DNA of 64,000 nt. It comes from Papio anubis (Eukaryota; Chordata; Mammalia; Primates; Cercopithecidae). Below the pieces are notes generated by a model. It was not told the DNA's origin. It ran no database searches and saw only the letters and a program-made list of their open reading frames with translations. Both the position numbers and the translations under genes were made by a program. Positions 22,921-34,060 of the stretch are shown here, piece by piece. The stretch is taken from assembly GCF_008728515.1 (NCBI RefSeq), contig NC_044978.1:148672262-148736261 (forward strand), written 5' to 3'. How positions within the stretch are numbered: position 1 is the first letter of the stretch; every line of letters starts with the position of its first letter.

Positions 22921-23298
22921 AAAGAAAGCACCTACTCCATGTTTTGGTATTTCTGTCTTAGGTATTTATTTATTTATCTTTACCGTACAGCTTGCATATT
23001 TATTGAACAAATACTACTAAAATAGCTAAAATACACTGGGTACTTGTCATGAGTGCATCAGTAAAGATCATGTTGTTACAAAAGCCCGCATTTTCCGCAG
23101 TGCACAACTGCAACTCTATACTAAATGCCACACGTGCGGAATACTGTTTTTTTTTTTCTCTATTTGCACAGCTGATGTACCTATTCTAACAAAGGAAAGA
23201 GAGGAGGAATGCACAAGAAACTCAGGCCAATGGGGGAGAGAGAAGAGAACGAAGACATGCAGTGCACGGGTCATCGGTGTGTTGACGAAGAGTCAAAC
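22921..23298. other. Intergenic, no recognised element
   Basis: A short unassigned stretch with a (TTTA)-like patch at about 22963 and a T-run at about 23146. No gene. Confidence 0.5.
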
Positions 23299-23616
23299 TT
23301 GGCTGAGGGAGATGGCTCACACCTGTAATCCCTGCACTTTGGTAGGCTGAGACAGGTGGATCATCTGAGGTCAAGAGTTCAAGACCAGCCTGGCCAACAT
23401 GGTGAAACCTTGTCTGTATCAAAAATACAAAAATTAGCCGGATGTGGTGGTGCACACCTGTAGTCCTAGCTACTCAGGAGGCTGAGGCAAGAGAATTACT
23501 TGAACCTGGGAGGTGGAGGTTGCAGTGAGATGAGATCGTGCCACTGCACTCCAGCCTGGGCAACACAGTAAGACTCTTGTCTCAAAAAAGAAAAAAAGAA
23601 AAGAAAGAAAAGAAAA
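23299..23616 (+). mobile_element. Alu (sense)
   Basis: A full dimer from ggctgagggagatggctc to an A-rich (AAAAG)n tail. The target duplication agagtcaaact lies on both sides. Confidence 0.94.
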
Positions 23617-24180
23617 GAGTCAAACTCTAAAATCTTTGAAGAGATTTATTCTGCACATAAGAATAAATCTTCAGAAGATCCTGAGAACATGTGCCCAAGG
23701 TGGTTGGTAAAACCAACCACAGCTTGATTTTACACATTTCAGGGACACATGAGACGTCAATAAAATATATTTAACATATACACTGCTCCGGTCCAGACAG
23801 GTGGGGAAACTTGAAGCGTGCGGGAAGGTGGGGGTTTCCAGGTTATAGGTAGATTTAAAAAGTTTCTGATTGGTAATTGGTTGAAAGAGGTTGTGGAGAC
23901 CAAAGTTTAGTGTGCAGATGAAGCCTACAGGTAGCAGGATTCAGAGAGAATAGATCGTAAATGTTTCTTTTCAGACTTAAGGTCTGTGTTGATGTTAAAG
24001 CTGGAGGGATATAATGAGGCCTGTTTATCCCCCACTTCCCATCACTGCCTGAACCAGTCTTTCAGGATAAATTTGAGAGTGCCCTGGCTGAGGAGGAAGT
24101 CCATTCAGATGGTTGGGGGGGTGGGTGGGGCTTAGAATTTTGTTTTTGGTTTACAGATATTTAATAGTCAGAAGCAGAAC
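23617..24180. mobile_element. LTR/ERV-like repeat, family not identified
   Basis: The text gaagagatttattctgcac, ccaaggtggttggtaaaacc, gacacatgagacgtcaat and ggcttagaattttgtttttg recalls a common primate interspersed LTR/ERV-associated repeat. A similar end (cttagaattttatttttaat) occurs at about 32890-32910. I cannot name the family. Confidence 0.4.
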
Positions 24181-24963
24181 AATTCCAAACAAGGCCTGCC
24201 CTGTCAAAGGAAGAGCTGAAAAATGGCTACATAAAAAATAGGATGGGCTTTAGACTGGCTAACACGACAACATTCCATGAATAGATGGTATTTTATTTTT
24301 GTTTATCCCATTTCAGGGGGAGCAAGGACAAAGATGTAAAATCTATGCCTTGCTTATCAAAACTGCCAATAAAAAAGAGTGCTCTACTTTCAAAAATTAT
24401 TCTTATTTTGTAAAGACATTTTTTCCAACTTAATTTTTGGAAAAGGTGTAATTTTCATATTCCTACTCAGATGCCAGTGTTTTGGATTTTTTTTCCAGAG
24501 GGAATTTATTTAAAAAGAGTTTGCCTCCCCCCATCCCCAATACCTTTTCAAACAATGAGGATCCAAAGAGACACCTCAAAATCCCGTTAAAATTATTGTT
24601 TTTCTTTATCTAAACAGGCAGGCAAGGTGATGGAAAAGAAGAGATTTGGTAAGTAAATTACAGTTTTGTGATTGCCCCTGCTGCTGTCACTGCACGTCCA
24701 TGAGTGTCATCCACGCTACTGTGACTGCATGTGTGTAAGTGCCAGCCAGTGAGACACTAGTCTCTCACACACTATGGCAGCATTCACTCAGCCTACACCA
24801 CTAAGGAAGAAAGCTGCACTGAAGACATGAGGAAAACAAGTCAATCCAGTCTAGAGAACAGTATCCAGGGAAACAGAGTACCAATACCTTCTTAGAAAGT
24901 GGAAGGAAAAGATAACTCCTTCGGGGCTACCTTGCCAAGGAGCATGTTGAAAATCCAAAATAG
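24181..24963. other. Intergenic, no recognised element
   Basis: No gene or clear repeat is seen. A tract near 24660-24760 has repeated tgtcactgcacgtc/tgtgactgcatgtg-like wording but no defined element. Confidence 0.45.
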
Positions 24964-25269
24964 GCCAGGTGTGGAGGCTCATGCCTGTAATCCCAGCACT
25001 TTGGGAGGCTGAGGTGGGCAGGTCACCTGAGGTCATGAGTTAGAAACCAGCCTGGCCAACATGGTGAAACTCGGTCTCTTAAAAAAATACAAAAATTAGC
25101 CAGGTGCGGTGGTGCATGCCTGTAATCTCAGCTACTCGGGAGGCAGGAGAATTGCTTGAACCCAGGAGGCAGAGGCTGCGGTGAGCCAAGATCACGCCAC
25201 TGAACTCCACACTCCAGGCTGGGTGACAGAGAAAGACTCCATCTAAAAGGAAGAAGTAAATAAATAAAA
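24964..25269 (+). mobile_element. Alu (sense)
   Basis: A full dimer from ggccaggtgtggaggctcat to a (TAAA)n-type tail. The target duplication aatccaaaatag flanks it on both sides. Confidence 0.95.
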
Positions 25270-25852
25270 TAAAATCCAAAATAGCACCATTCATCAGTGT
25301 CTCAGGTCCTGTGGCAGCATCTCAGTCACTTACCATAAGGAAACAGTGAGTTTCAAACTACTTCTATACATCAAAAGGGTACAGGGATAAAATATAGAGA
25401 TATACAGACAATTGATGAACATAAACTATGAGGCTTGATACATGTAAATAAAAAAAAAAAAAAAGTGGTGGTAGTGGGGGAGTCTCAGCCTCTGCAAGAA
25501 GCAGGAGCTGTTTGAGTGAAAAGGCAGGAGTGGGTTGGTCGGGTGAACAGGTTGGGAGACAGTTGTGGCAGACAGTGTTGTAGTGAATCAGGCCTGTAGG
25601 CCCACCTGTAAGGGTTGTAAACGTGTATTCACAGTGTGAAATCTGAGCGTTTCCACCTGAGACAGAATGGCTAGAAACTGATTTGATGATACCTATTTGT
25701 TCACTGTAAATTATAGCAAGGCTCAGAGCCCCATTGTTTCTTCTTCTACTTGATGATTTGCAGAGAAAAAAGTCCCATAGATGATACCACGACCTCATCA
25801 AAACCCACACACCATATATAATACAAATGGAGGTGTTCGGATTTTAAAAAGT
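25270..25852. other. Intergenic, no recognised element
   Basis: There is an A-run at about 25449-25464. A 148-codon minus-strand open frame (25364-25810) has no recognisable similarity and is probably chance. Confidence 0.45.
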
Positions 25853-25857
25853 GGAGG

Positions 25858-26210
25858 TGTTTTAGTCCATTTTGACACTGCTATAAAGAAATACCTCAGA
25901 CTGGGTAATTTATAAAGGAAACCTCTTTGGAGGCCTCAGGAAACTTACAATAATGGCTGAAGGCAAAGGGGTAGCAAAGGCACATCTTACACGGTGGCAG
26001 GCGAGAGACAGTGAAGGAGTGAAGCGGGAAGAACGCCTTATAAAGCCATCAGATCTAGTGACAACTCACTTACTATCACAAGAACAGCATGGGGGAAACC
26101 AGCCTCATGATCCAATCACCTCCCACCAGGTCCTGCCCTCAACACATGAGGATCATGGGGATTACAAATGGAGATGAGGTTTGGGAGGGAACACAGAACC
26201 AAACCATATT
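25858..26210 (-). mobile_element. THE1/MST solo LTR
   Basis: An antisense LTR from tgttttagtccattttgac to aaccaaaccatatt. A perfect 5-bp target duplication, ggagg, lies at 25853-25857 and 26211-26215. A small internal deletion removes the usual tttattggacttacagttcc region. Confidence 0.92.
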
Positions 26211-26215
26211 GGAGG

Positions 26216-26544
26216 TAACTGATTCTTGGGGAGCAGACTTCATTGCTGCCCAGTGGAGTCAGGGAGACAGAGTTGGTCTCATTGTTCTTCTCGCGGCTCA
26301 ATTCCTTTGGGACAGAAAGTCTTCCCTTAGGAAGCCTTCTCTCCATCTCCTTGTTTGGAAATGGTTCTTGACTGACCCAGACAGAGTTCTGGGTAATAAA
26401 CCATTTTGAGAATCCTAGTATTGGGTTTCTATTCTCCCTCTGTTCAGTCCAGGGAGACCAACAGACAAAAGCCCCTCTCCCTGTTCACTCTCTTTCCCCT
26501 CTACACCTGAAACACAAATGTCCATCTTAGAGCATTTTTAACCT
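26216..26544. other. Intergenic, no recognised element
   Basis: About 330 bp with no gene or repeat I can identify. Confidence 0.45.
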
Positions 26545-26815
26545 ACAGCAGGGATCCGCCAACATTTTCTGTAAAAGCCCAGATAGTGTTATAAAAGTTT
26601 TGGGCTTCCAAAGATCTGTTCCATAGACAACATGTCAGTGACTAGGTGTGTTTGTGTTCAATGAAACTTCATTTGTGGATACAGAAATTTAAATTTCATT
26701 TAATTTTGACATGTCACAAAACATTCTTCTCTTCCTTTTCCTATTTTTATACCCATTACTCTTAGCTGTGGGCCATACCAAAACAGGCAGTGGGCTGGGT
26801 TTGTCCTGTGGGAGT
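26545..26815 (+). mobile_element. hAT-Charlie-type DNA transposon relic
   Basis: The text gggatccgccaacattttct, gtaaaagcccagatagtg, gtgttcaatgaaacttcatt and gggctgggtttgtcctgtgg matches the widespread non-autonomous hAT relic that usually reads gtcggcaaactttttctg. The exact MER name is not assigned. Confidence 0.65.
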
Positions 26816-26849
26816 CATGCTTTGCCTGTCTCTGTCTTAAGGGAACTGT

Positions 26850-27660
26850 TGTGTATGTGTGCTGCCAGGCTCATGCATAACAGTTTGCAGCAGTGTTACC
26901 TATAACAGCCACAAAACAAAAAGTCTACCACAGAAGCATAGGTAATAAGTAATAATTTGTGATATAGTCATAGAATGGAACACTACATGGTGCCAAAAAT
27001 GCATGTACCAGTATCAGTGTGATACATGTATCAGTATGATTGGATCTGAATCACTTAATATTGATCCAAAAAGGAAGTCACAGAAGAATTCATACAGCCT
27101 GATACAGTTATAGTAAGGTTAAAGAAGGCAAAATTAAACAATACATAGCTAATAAAACTATAAAGAGGCTGGGCGTGGCCTGTAATTCCAGCACTTTGGG
27201 AAGCCTGTAATCCCTGCACCTGTAATCCCTGCAACTTTGGGAGGCCGAGGCGGGCAGATTGCTTAAGGTTAGGAGTTTGAGACCAGCCTGACCAACGTGA
27301 TGAAACCCCATTTCTACTAAAAATACAAAAATTAGCTGGGCGTGGTGGCTCACACCTGTAATCCCAGCTACTCTGGAGGCTAAGGCACAAGAATTGCTTG
27401 AACCCAGGAGGCAGAGGCTGTAGTGAGCTGAGATCATGCCACTGAACTCCAGCTATCTCAAAACAAACAAACAAAAAACCCCAAAACTTAAAGAAAGGCA
27501 AGGGAATTGTAAAAACAGAATTCAGAAAAGTGATTCCCTTAAGGATGAGAGACGAAAGTACACTGGGAGAAGCGTATGGGAACTTCCAAGTTACTGGAAT
27601 TTTTCTGTTTCCTAAATTTAATCCTGGGCATACAGGAGTCCTTTTTCTTCTCATGCTTTA
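26850..27660 (+). mobile_element. L1M 3' fragment interrupted by an Alu
   Basis: An ancient L1 3' region shows gttacctataacagccac, gtcatagaatggaacacta and aattcatacagcctgata. It resumes after the Alu with attcagaaaagtgattccc and tactggaatttttctg. Non-coding. Confidence 0.6.
27172..27470 (+). mobile_element. Alu (sense) with internal duplications at the 5' end
   Basis: The head is scrambled: cctgtaattccagcacttt is followed by two further partial copies (cctgtaatccctgca) before the normal cgaggcgggcagattgc. The rest is a regular dimer ending in a (CAAA)n tail. Confidence 0.9.
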
Positions 27661-27667
27661 AACTGTG

Positions 27668-27772
27668 TTATTTATATAAATAATATACGCTTATAAATAT
27701 ATTTTATATATATATATTTTATATATATATTATATATATTTTATATATATATATTTTTTATATATATATGTA
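27668..27772. repeat. AT-only low-complexity tract
   Basis: About 100 bp of alternating TATATAT and TTTTATATAT blocks with internal partial repeats of a roughly 22-bp unit. It can form cruciforms. Confidence 0.95.
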
Positions 27773-29105
27773 TGTTTGACTAAAAATTTAACTTAATTTA
27801 AAACAGCATTGCTCCTGAAAATGAAGTTGATATAGTGCTTTTATCCCACAGGTTTGTTTACATATTAGGGGTTCAGCAAATAGATTTTGGTGTTGAAGGA
27901 AAGGGTGCCCTCTTCAGGCAATACATCTCATGTTGCTAAAGATTTTGACTAGAAAAATGTGGACTAAAAAAATACTAGAAACTCATAGAATCACACCATG
28001 AAGAGGCCTTTTGTCTGGTGTTCTATGTCTATTCTTACCCAGTACAAAGTATTTTCTTTTTAGAAAACTCCAGGTAAGGATTTTTAAATTTTCATTTCAT
28101 AATGTGACTTAGTTTTGTGTGTGTTTTTTAAAAAATCTCTATTTCCTTTTTATCTTAATTTCTATTTCTTTTCAATATATGAAACTCCTTAGACTCCTTT
28201 CTTGGAAGATTGAAGGTACAACTGCAGAAATGCTTGTATGGGATACCTCTATTGGCCTGTATCAACAGCAGTGATGGGAAAGCATTCCAGAATTCAATTT
28301 CTTTTCAAAAAAGGAAAAATCTACTAAGATCTAAGATTTAATGGGGACTACCATGTTTAGCCTGAATATTTAACACATGCTTCCATTTAATGTGCATATT
28401 ACCCAATCTTCTATGAAAATAATGTAAGCAAAAATTATAATTTAGTCAATAGTTGTTAAAAAAGAAAAGTTGAAGTGATAGCATTAGTAGTTTGGAATTA
28501 ATAAATATATATTTTTTGACCAGGCATTACAATCTACTTAAATAAAGCATATTCCTTGTTAACTAAGTGGGCACTTGTTTATTATTACTATTATTTTTTA
28601 ATCTGAAGTCGAACATAATATTTATTCTCCTCTATCATCTTATAGGACCATTGTATTTCAAATAATCTGTTAAATCAGTTTTTTTATTACATGTTAGTTT
28701 AAAATAATTGTAAAATAGTTTAATTTACTATTTTTATTTTCTTTTATGACCATTTTAAACTTAATTCACATGAAGGATTTTATTGGCCCTAAAATTATGC
28801 TTCAGAAACATATTTTTAATAAAATCAAAATGGGTTCTACTTCTTTTTGAAGTTTGTACTCTTCCTATTTTTATTACATATAGAAGAATGAAAAGTGGAC
28901 AGTGGAAATTAGAATCCTAGGATGTTAAAACTGAAGGAGATTTTAGAGATCATCTTGTCTGTTGGTCACACAATTTTAGTAATTGGGACAACTCTTTTAA
29001 TCAGTTTCAAATGAACTTAGTAGATGGCTGGCTTTTGTTTTAATGGAGGAGGTTCTTCAGTGGGAGTTTGGTTGGCATGGCTTGCTTTTTATCACCAGGT
29101 AGCTG
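27773..29105. other. AT-rich intergenic stretch
   Basis: This is strongly AT-rich with no gene and no repeat family I can name with confidence. Confidence 0.5.
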
Positions 29106-29305
29106 GGAGGCAATGTGGTGCAGTGGAAAAATGCTTCCCAGTCAGGGAAACGGAGCTGGGACCTGGTTCCTGCCACTTGGTGGCAGCTCTTGGGCACATT
29201 ACTAGCGACAGGAATGGGAATAATAATACATACGCTAACGAGTCAGCATGGGGCTTCAAAGAGATGCACAGTGCTTGGCCTACAGTACATCTTCAGTTAC
29301 TAGTA
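29106..29305 (+). mobile_element. MIR SINE
   Basis: A sense MIR core shows gtggtgcagtggaaaaatgc, gggacctggttcctgccact, cttgggcacattactagcg, gaatgggaataataataca, and acagtgcttggcctacagta. A 122-codon open frame across it is chance. Confidence 0.8.
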
Positions 29306-29332
29306 GCTGTCATTATTATTAGCTGTATAGAT

Positions 29333-29345
29333 ATGTGTGTGTGTA

Positions 29346-29380
<35 letters not shown>
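29333..29380. repeat. (TG)n-(TA)n microsatellite in an Alu tail
   Basis: A run of tgtgtgtg with a TATG interruption passes into tatatatata and then the Alu T-run. It lies between the left target duplication (agctgtatagat) and the Alu body, so it grew from the degenerate poly-A tail. Confidence 0.9.
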
Positions 29381-29675
29381 TTTTTTTTTTGAGACGGAGT
29401 CTGGCTCTGTCGCCCAGGCTGGAGTGCAGTGGCCAGATCTCAGCTCACTGCAAGCTCCGCCTCCCGGCTTCATGCCATTCTCCTGCCTCAGCCTCCCTAG
29501 TAGCTGGGACTACAGGCGCCCGCCACCTCGCCCGGCTAGTTTTTTGTATTTTTTTTAGTAGAGACGGGGTTTCACCGTGTTAGCCAGGATGGTCTCAATC
29601 TCCTGACCTTGTGATCGGCCCGTCTCGGCCTCCCAAAGTACTGGGATTACAGGCCTGAGCCACCGCACCCAGCCA
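29381..29675 (-). mobile_element. AluY, Old World monkey type (antisense)
   Basis: A full-length young copy with ccagatctcagctcactgc, ccacctcgcccggctagttt, ggcccgtctcggcctcc and aggcctgagccaccgc. These are diagnostic changes of cercopithecid AluY lineages as I remember them. The target duplication is agctgtatagat on the left and agctgtagat on the right. Confidence 0.9.
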
Positions 29676-30139
29676 GCTGTAGATTTTTATTAGTAGTGCT
29701 ATATTTTATCATTAGCTGTATATTTCTATATATTATTAGTATATATTTTATTAGCAGCATTTTTTTGCTTATTTTTCATCTAAAATCCATGTTCCTAATT
29801 TCTAGTTACATGCCTTAATTCTCCATTATTTTCCCACATCTCTTGCAGAGTGACTTGTACTGTATGTAATTCCTTGGTGCCTCAGTTTCCTCATTTGTAA
29901 TAGAAGAGAGGAGTTGAACAAAATAATTTTTAAATCCCTTTGGGCCTAACTTTCCATGTGCTGACCAGTGGGGTTTTTGTAGCCAAAAATCCCTGCTTCT
30001 CAAAGGAAAGCTTTCAGGTCTGTAATAGTTGGTTCCAATGATTAATTCCTTTGACTGCACAGTGAAAAATATTGGATGGAAAATCATTGTCAGGAGTTTT
30101 AAAAAGTGCTGGTAGTAGGGGGTGGGGGATAAATCACTG
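29676..30139. other. Intergenic with MIR-like fragment
   Basis: A short MIR/MIR3-like piece lies at about 29868-29945 (gcctcagtttcctcatttg, gaggagttgaacaaaataat). No gene. Confidence 0.45.
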
Positions 30140-30343
30140 TTTAATAAATATTGTCAAGCAAACAGATAACAGTATGGAGAAAAATTAAATTGGATCCATA
30201 TTTCATATGGTATTCTGAAGTGAATTTCAGATAGGTCAAAGAGTTAAATATTTCATGGCAACCTGTTAATGAAAAAAATATTTGGAAACATCATACCAAA
30301 TGTAATCCAGCTGTGGAGGAGAAATAAGTATTTGAAGCTTTTT

Positions 30344-30643
30344 TCTTTCTTTTTTTTTTTTCCGGACAGAGTCTTGCTCTGGTGCCCAGACTGGAGTACC
30401 ATGGCACAATCATGGATCCCTGCAGCCTCGACCTCCCAGACTCAAGTGATCCTCCCACCTCAGCTTCCCGAGTACCTGGGACTACAGGTGGGCACCACCA
30501 TGCCCAGCTAATTTTTGTATTTTTTGTAGAGAGGGGTCTTGCTGTGTTGCCCAGACTTGTCTCAAATGCCTAGGCTCAAGCCATCCTCCTGCTTTGGCCT
30601 TGCAAAGTGCTGGGATTATAGGTGTGAGCCACTGTGCCCAGCC
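30344..30643 (-). mobile_element. AluJ-like (antisense)
   Basis: A divergent dimer from a T-run to actgtgcccagcc. The target duplication tatttgaagcttt flanks it. Confidence 0.93.
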
Positions 30644-31111
30644 TATTTGAAGCTTTAAGTACAGGCTATGTCCAGAGATGCAATGCATATGATCAAATAT
30701 GTCAAGTCAAACTAAGATCTCCATACACACACTGTATTGAAATAAATATTGAAAGAAATAAACAAGGTAGAGGAAATAAATTAGACAACATCTGATAAAA
30801 ACCTCATTATTGAAACATAACGAGCACATTAATGTAAGAATTACAGGTAGAATACATTTAGTAGATGATTACAGGTGATCCAAAACAAGAAATAGTATAT
30901 TATCTCATAGAAAAAGAGTCTATGAGCCAATAGAAAAAAAGGAATATAAAATAAGGAGGCAAAATTAATAGTAATAATAATGTCTAGTGTAGCCAGGGCT
31001 ACACCATCCCCATAGGAAAAGAAAACATGCCTTTCCACTGCAGAAGGGTTACGTCTTTCTGGAGAATAAATTCGCATTGTGCAGCTGGTTCTCTGAAAAT
31101 TCTTTATGCCC

Positions 31112-31408
31112 TTTTTTTTTTTTTTTGAGACGGAGCCTCGCTCTGTCTCCCAGGCTGGAGTGCAGTGGCCGGATCTCAGCTCACTGTAAGCTTCACCTCC
31201 CGGGTTCACGCCATTCTCCTGCCTCAGCCTCCCGAGTAGCTGGGACTGCAGGCGCCCGCCACCACTCCCGGCTAGTTTTTTGTATTTTTTAGTAGAGACG
31301 GGGTTTCACCAGGTTAGCCAGGATGGTCTCGATCTCCTGACCTTGTGATCCGCCCGTCTCGGCCTCCCAAAGTGCTGGGATTACAGGCTTGAGCCACCGC
31401 ACTCGGCC
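31112..31408 (-). mobile_element. AluY, Old World monkey type (antisense)
   Basis: The copy carries ggccggatctcagctcactg, cccggctagttttttgtatt, cgcccgtctcggcctcc and aggcttgagccaccgc. The target duplication tctttatgccctt lies on both sides, near-perfect, indicating a fairly recent insertion. Confidence 0.93.
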
Positions 31409-31491
31409 TCTTTATGCCCTTTAACCCAATAATTCTATTTTTGGAAATATATCCTAAAGGAATTAACTAAAAAGAAATGACACCGGTTATA

Positions 31492-32009
31492 GTTGCTCCA
31501 TTTATAGGACAAAATTAAGAAAAAAGAAAGGGAGAGTTTATTCCAGATTCACAGGCAAACTAGAGACCATGAGATATAAACTCAACTGAATAAACAATCA
31601 CTGCATGAAATAGTTGCAGTTACACTCATTACGTAACTAGTATTTTGTGCTTCTCTTTTTCACCTTAAGATTATTTCCCCTAAAAAACTACCGAGTATGT
31701 TGCTCCATTTATAGGACAAAATTAAGAAAAAAGAAAGGGAGAGTTTATTCCAACAAAAAGATGAAGTGTGTGTCATACATACATGCACACACACACACAT
31801 AGTACACACATATTACAGTACTCTCTAGGCAGAAAAAGTGTATGTGGTCTATGTAAATACTCGGTAGTTTTTTAGGGGAAATAATCTTAAGGTGAAAAAG
31901 AGAAGCACAAAATACTAGTTACGTAATGAGTGTAACTGCAACTATTTCATGCAGTGATTGTTTATTCAGTTGAGTTTATATCTCATGGTCTCTAGTTTGC
32001 CTGTGAATC
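31492..32009. repeat. Template-switch type inverted duplication (A-B'-A-C-B)
   Basis: Block A (54 bp) occurs at 31492-31545 and, identically, at 31699-31752. Between the copies, with no extra base, lies B' (31546-31698), a 153-bp exact reverse complement of B (31857-32009). C (31753-31856, with an acacac tract) separates the second A from B. By eye both repeat pairs have no mismatch. The ancestral order would be A-C-B. The derived allele carries a 207-bp insertion made of inverted B plus a second A. Confidence 0.95.
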
Positions 32010-33000
32010 AGAGACAAGCTATTTGTTGTTATGTTGTTTGCTGCAAGTTCTTGGGAATGAGGAGGGCAAGAGATGATGGAAGTGAGGCTTGAGAAGAACG
32101 TCTAAGAGTTGAAGTGGCTCTTTGGGGGAATGGGATGAAGAGCTAAGGATTCCTGGAAGGACTGTGCCTGAGGTTATAGAGCCTGAACTTCTCAGTTGGT
32201 TCCAATCTGAAGAATGTGATTTTTTTTTCCCCAGCACTGATCCAAAGTCAGGATGTGGGAACAAAGAAGGGGACAGAGTCAATAAACAAAGGTTGAAGTT
32301 TGCAGACAGGTGAAAAGAACGACAAAGGAGGGAGTGAGTTGAAGTACTGGTAGATACGTCAGGCATTGGTTGAAGTAATAGAAATGACCCATTAATGTAA
32401 GCAGATAATGAATAGCTCATAGATCAAAGGGAAGTTTGAAGAATGAGACTTAAAAAATAGGTAGGAACCAAGAGGGATCAGACAGCCATGATTGGCATGA
32501 GCAGTCAGGACACCCTGCTGGAATGACTGTTGGAGCTGCCCAGGGGCCCCACTGGATCTGCCCTGTCTGGATGCTGGTGCTGTGAATACTTTCTAAACTC
32601 TCCAGTTACTTCTGGTGGTCAAGAGTTGAGACCCCAGGTGGGAAAATCCAATTGGCTAAACCTTGGTCATGTGTTCAATCTCTACCTCCAGGAAGAAAGA
32701 GGAAGTGTCTGTCCCCTTCAGCTCCCATACTGGTAATGAATCTCCACCTCCCAGCGGAATCTCATTACAGAAATTCTCCATAATTGGAAAAGGTATAATG
32801 AGGTGTGTCTGACTGTTTCATCATGGCTGGGAATCCAGTTTCTCTGGGGTTTCCTTGGCCAAGAGGGGTACATTCAGTTGGCGGGGGTACTTAGAATTTT
32901 ATTTTTAATTTACAAGCCAAAATGAGTCCCTAAAGGAAGATTTGGGGCAATGAGGAAGAGAGTCCCTTTCTCTCTCTCCCTCCCTCCCTCTTTGGTAGTT
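32010..33000. other. Intergenic, partly LTR/ERV-like
   Basis: About 32760-32920 ends with ggtacttagaattttatttt and resembles the repeat near 24120-24160. Otherwise unassigned. A (TCCC)n patch lies at about 32970-32990. Confidence 0.4.
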
Positions 33001-33790
33001 GGGTCTCCTTTGTGGCTTCACCCGCTGCCCAATAGCCCGTCCCTCCTTCTGGGTATCTCCCACTGGAAAAACCCCAGCTTTGGGACTCTGATGACACCAC
33101 CTCATTCTACTGACCTTCAAGTCCTGGGGATGGTGGTGGCTTCCTGTATCTCTAATCTCTGGGCAGTCTCGCAGTTCTCTATTTGGCTTCTCAGTCCTTG
33201 TATAAATTCCTTTTATTAAATTCTCATTGTTTGAAAGACCTAGAGTGTTATCTGTTCTCCTGTCTGGCATGATATTGACAGGAAAAACTAAATATTGTGG
33301 AATTCACTTGATCTTCATCTGAATTCTCAGGTCATCAGGTTGAAACAGAACCTCATGTCACCTGAGAACAATTGGGGAGTTATAATTGGAAGCACTGTGC
33401 TTCTTGCTGTCTATCAAATCCTTTCTCTTTCCTTTTAGACACTCAGCTAGACTTGATTTCCCAATCATGCAATGAATTCCTGGCTAATGGAATATAGGTA
33501 GAATTTATGTCTGGAATTTCCACCCCTGAATCATCAAAATCTTCTTTCTCTCTCTCTTGTTTCTGCTGGCTGGATTTTAGTACTCAAGACAACCCTGGAA
33601 GTACATGTTGAAGAGGTCAGAGCCTCTGTCTACCTGGGTCCTGAACTGTTGAGCTGGAGTAGACTCTTCCCACATGAACCACTACCAACTGGACTTGATA
33701 TGAGTGAGAGATAAATGTTATGGTAAATCGCTGAGATTTGGGGGTTTATCTATTAATGCATCCTATGTTACCTTAGCTAACACATGATAT
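33001..33790. mobile_element. LTR-like fragments, family not identified
   Basis: 33060-33285 (gatgacaccacctcattcta, gtcctggggatggtggtgg, ttttattaaattctcattg) and 33420-33785 (tgctggctggattttagtac, gataaatgttatggtaaatc, ccttagctaacaca) have LTR-like architecture and 3' signals. The second may be MLT1-related. Names are not assigned. Confidence 0.35.
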
Positions 33791-33829
33791 GAGAAATTTT
33801 TTTTTATTAGGGACTATAGTGGTTAAGAA

Positions 33830-34060
33830 TGGAGGTAAATGGGATTACAATCCCAGCTCTGCCACTTACTAGCTTTATGACTTTCAGCGAGTCACTAAAT
33901 CTGTCTAAGCCTCAGTTTCTTCTGCTATAAAATGGGAATAATAGTATTATTCTGTGGTGACATTGTAAGAAATTAGTAGACATAGTTCTATACATAACAT
34001 CTATATGAATAATTCCATACATAATTGTTATACTAATACTATATGTAATTAGTTGAGGAC
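33830..34060 (+). mobile_element. MIR SINE
   Basis: A sense MIR with gtggttaagaatggaggt, cccagctctgccacttac, gcctcagtttcttctgc and aaaatgggaataatagt. Confidence 0.88.

Larger units (their letters stand above)
30140..31460 (+). mobile_element. L1 ORF2 3' fragment interrupted by two Alus
   Basis: Sense LINE-1 text (gagaaaaattaaattggatc, gtaatccagctgtgg) is broken by Alus at 30344-30643 and 31112-31408. It resumes with cctttaacccaataattcta and ggaaatatatcctaaagg, a conserved ORF2 region. Stops and indels make it non-coding. Confidence 0.65.

Noticed and set aside
27668..27772. AT-only tract as a possible replication origin or matrix attachment site
   Set aside because: Low complexity alone does not support this, and no other evidence is visible.
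31492..32009. Reading the inverted repeat as a DNA transposon or MITE
   Set aside because: There are no terminal motif or target duplications of transposon type. The 54-bp direct repeat abuts only one arm on both sides, which fits a template switch and not transposition.
32019..32420. 133-codon minus-strand open frame right of the template-switch locus
   Set aside because: Low-complexity Ser/Leu-rich translation with no recognisable family or splice context.
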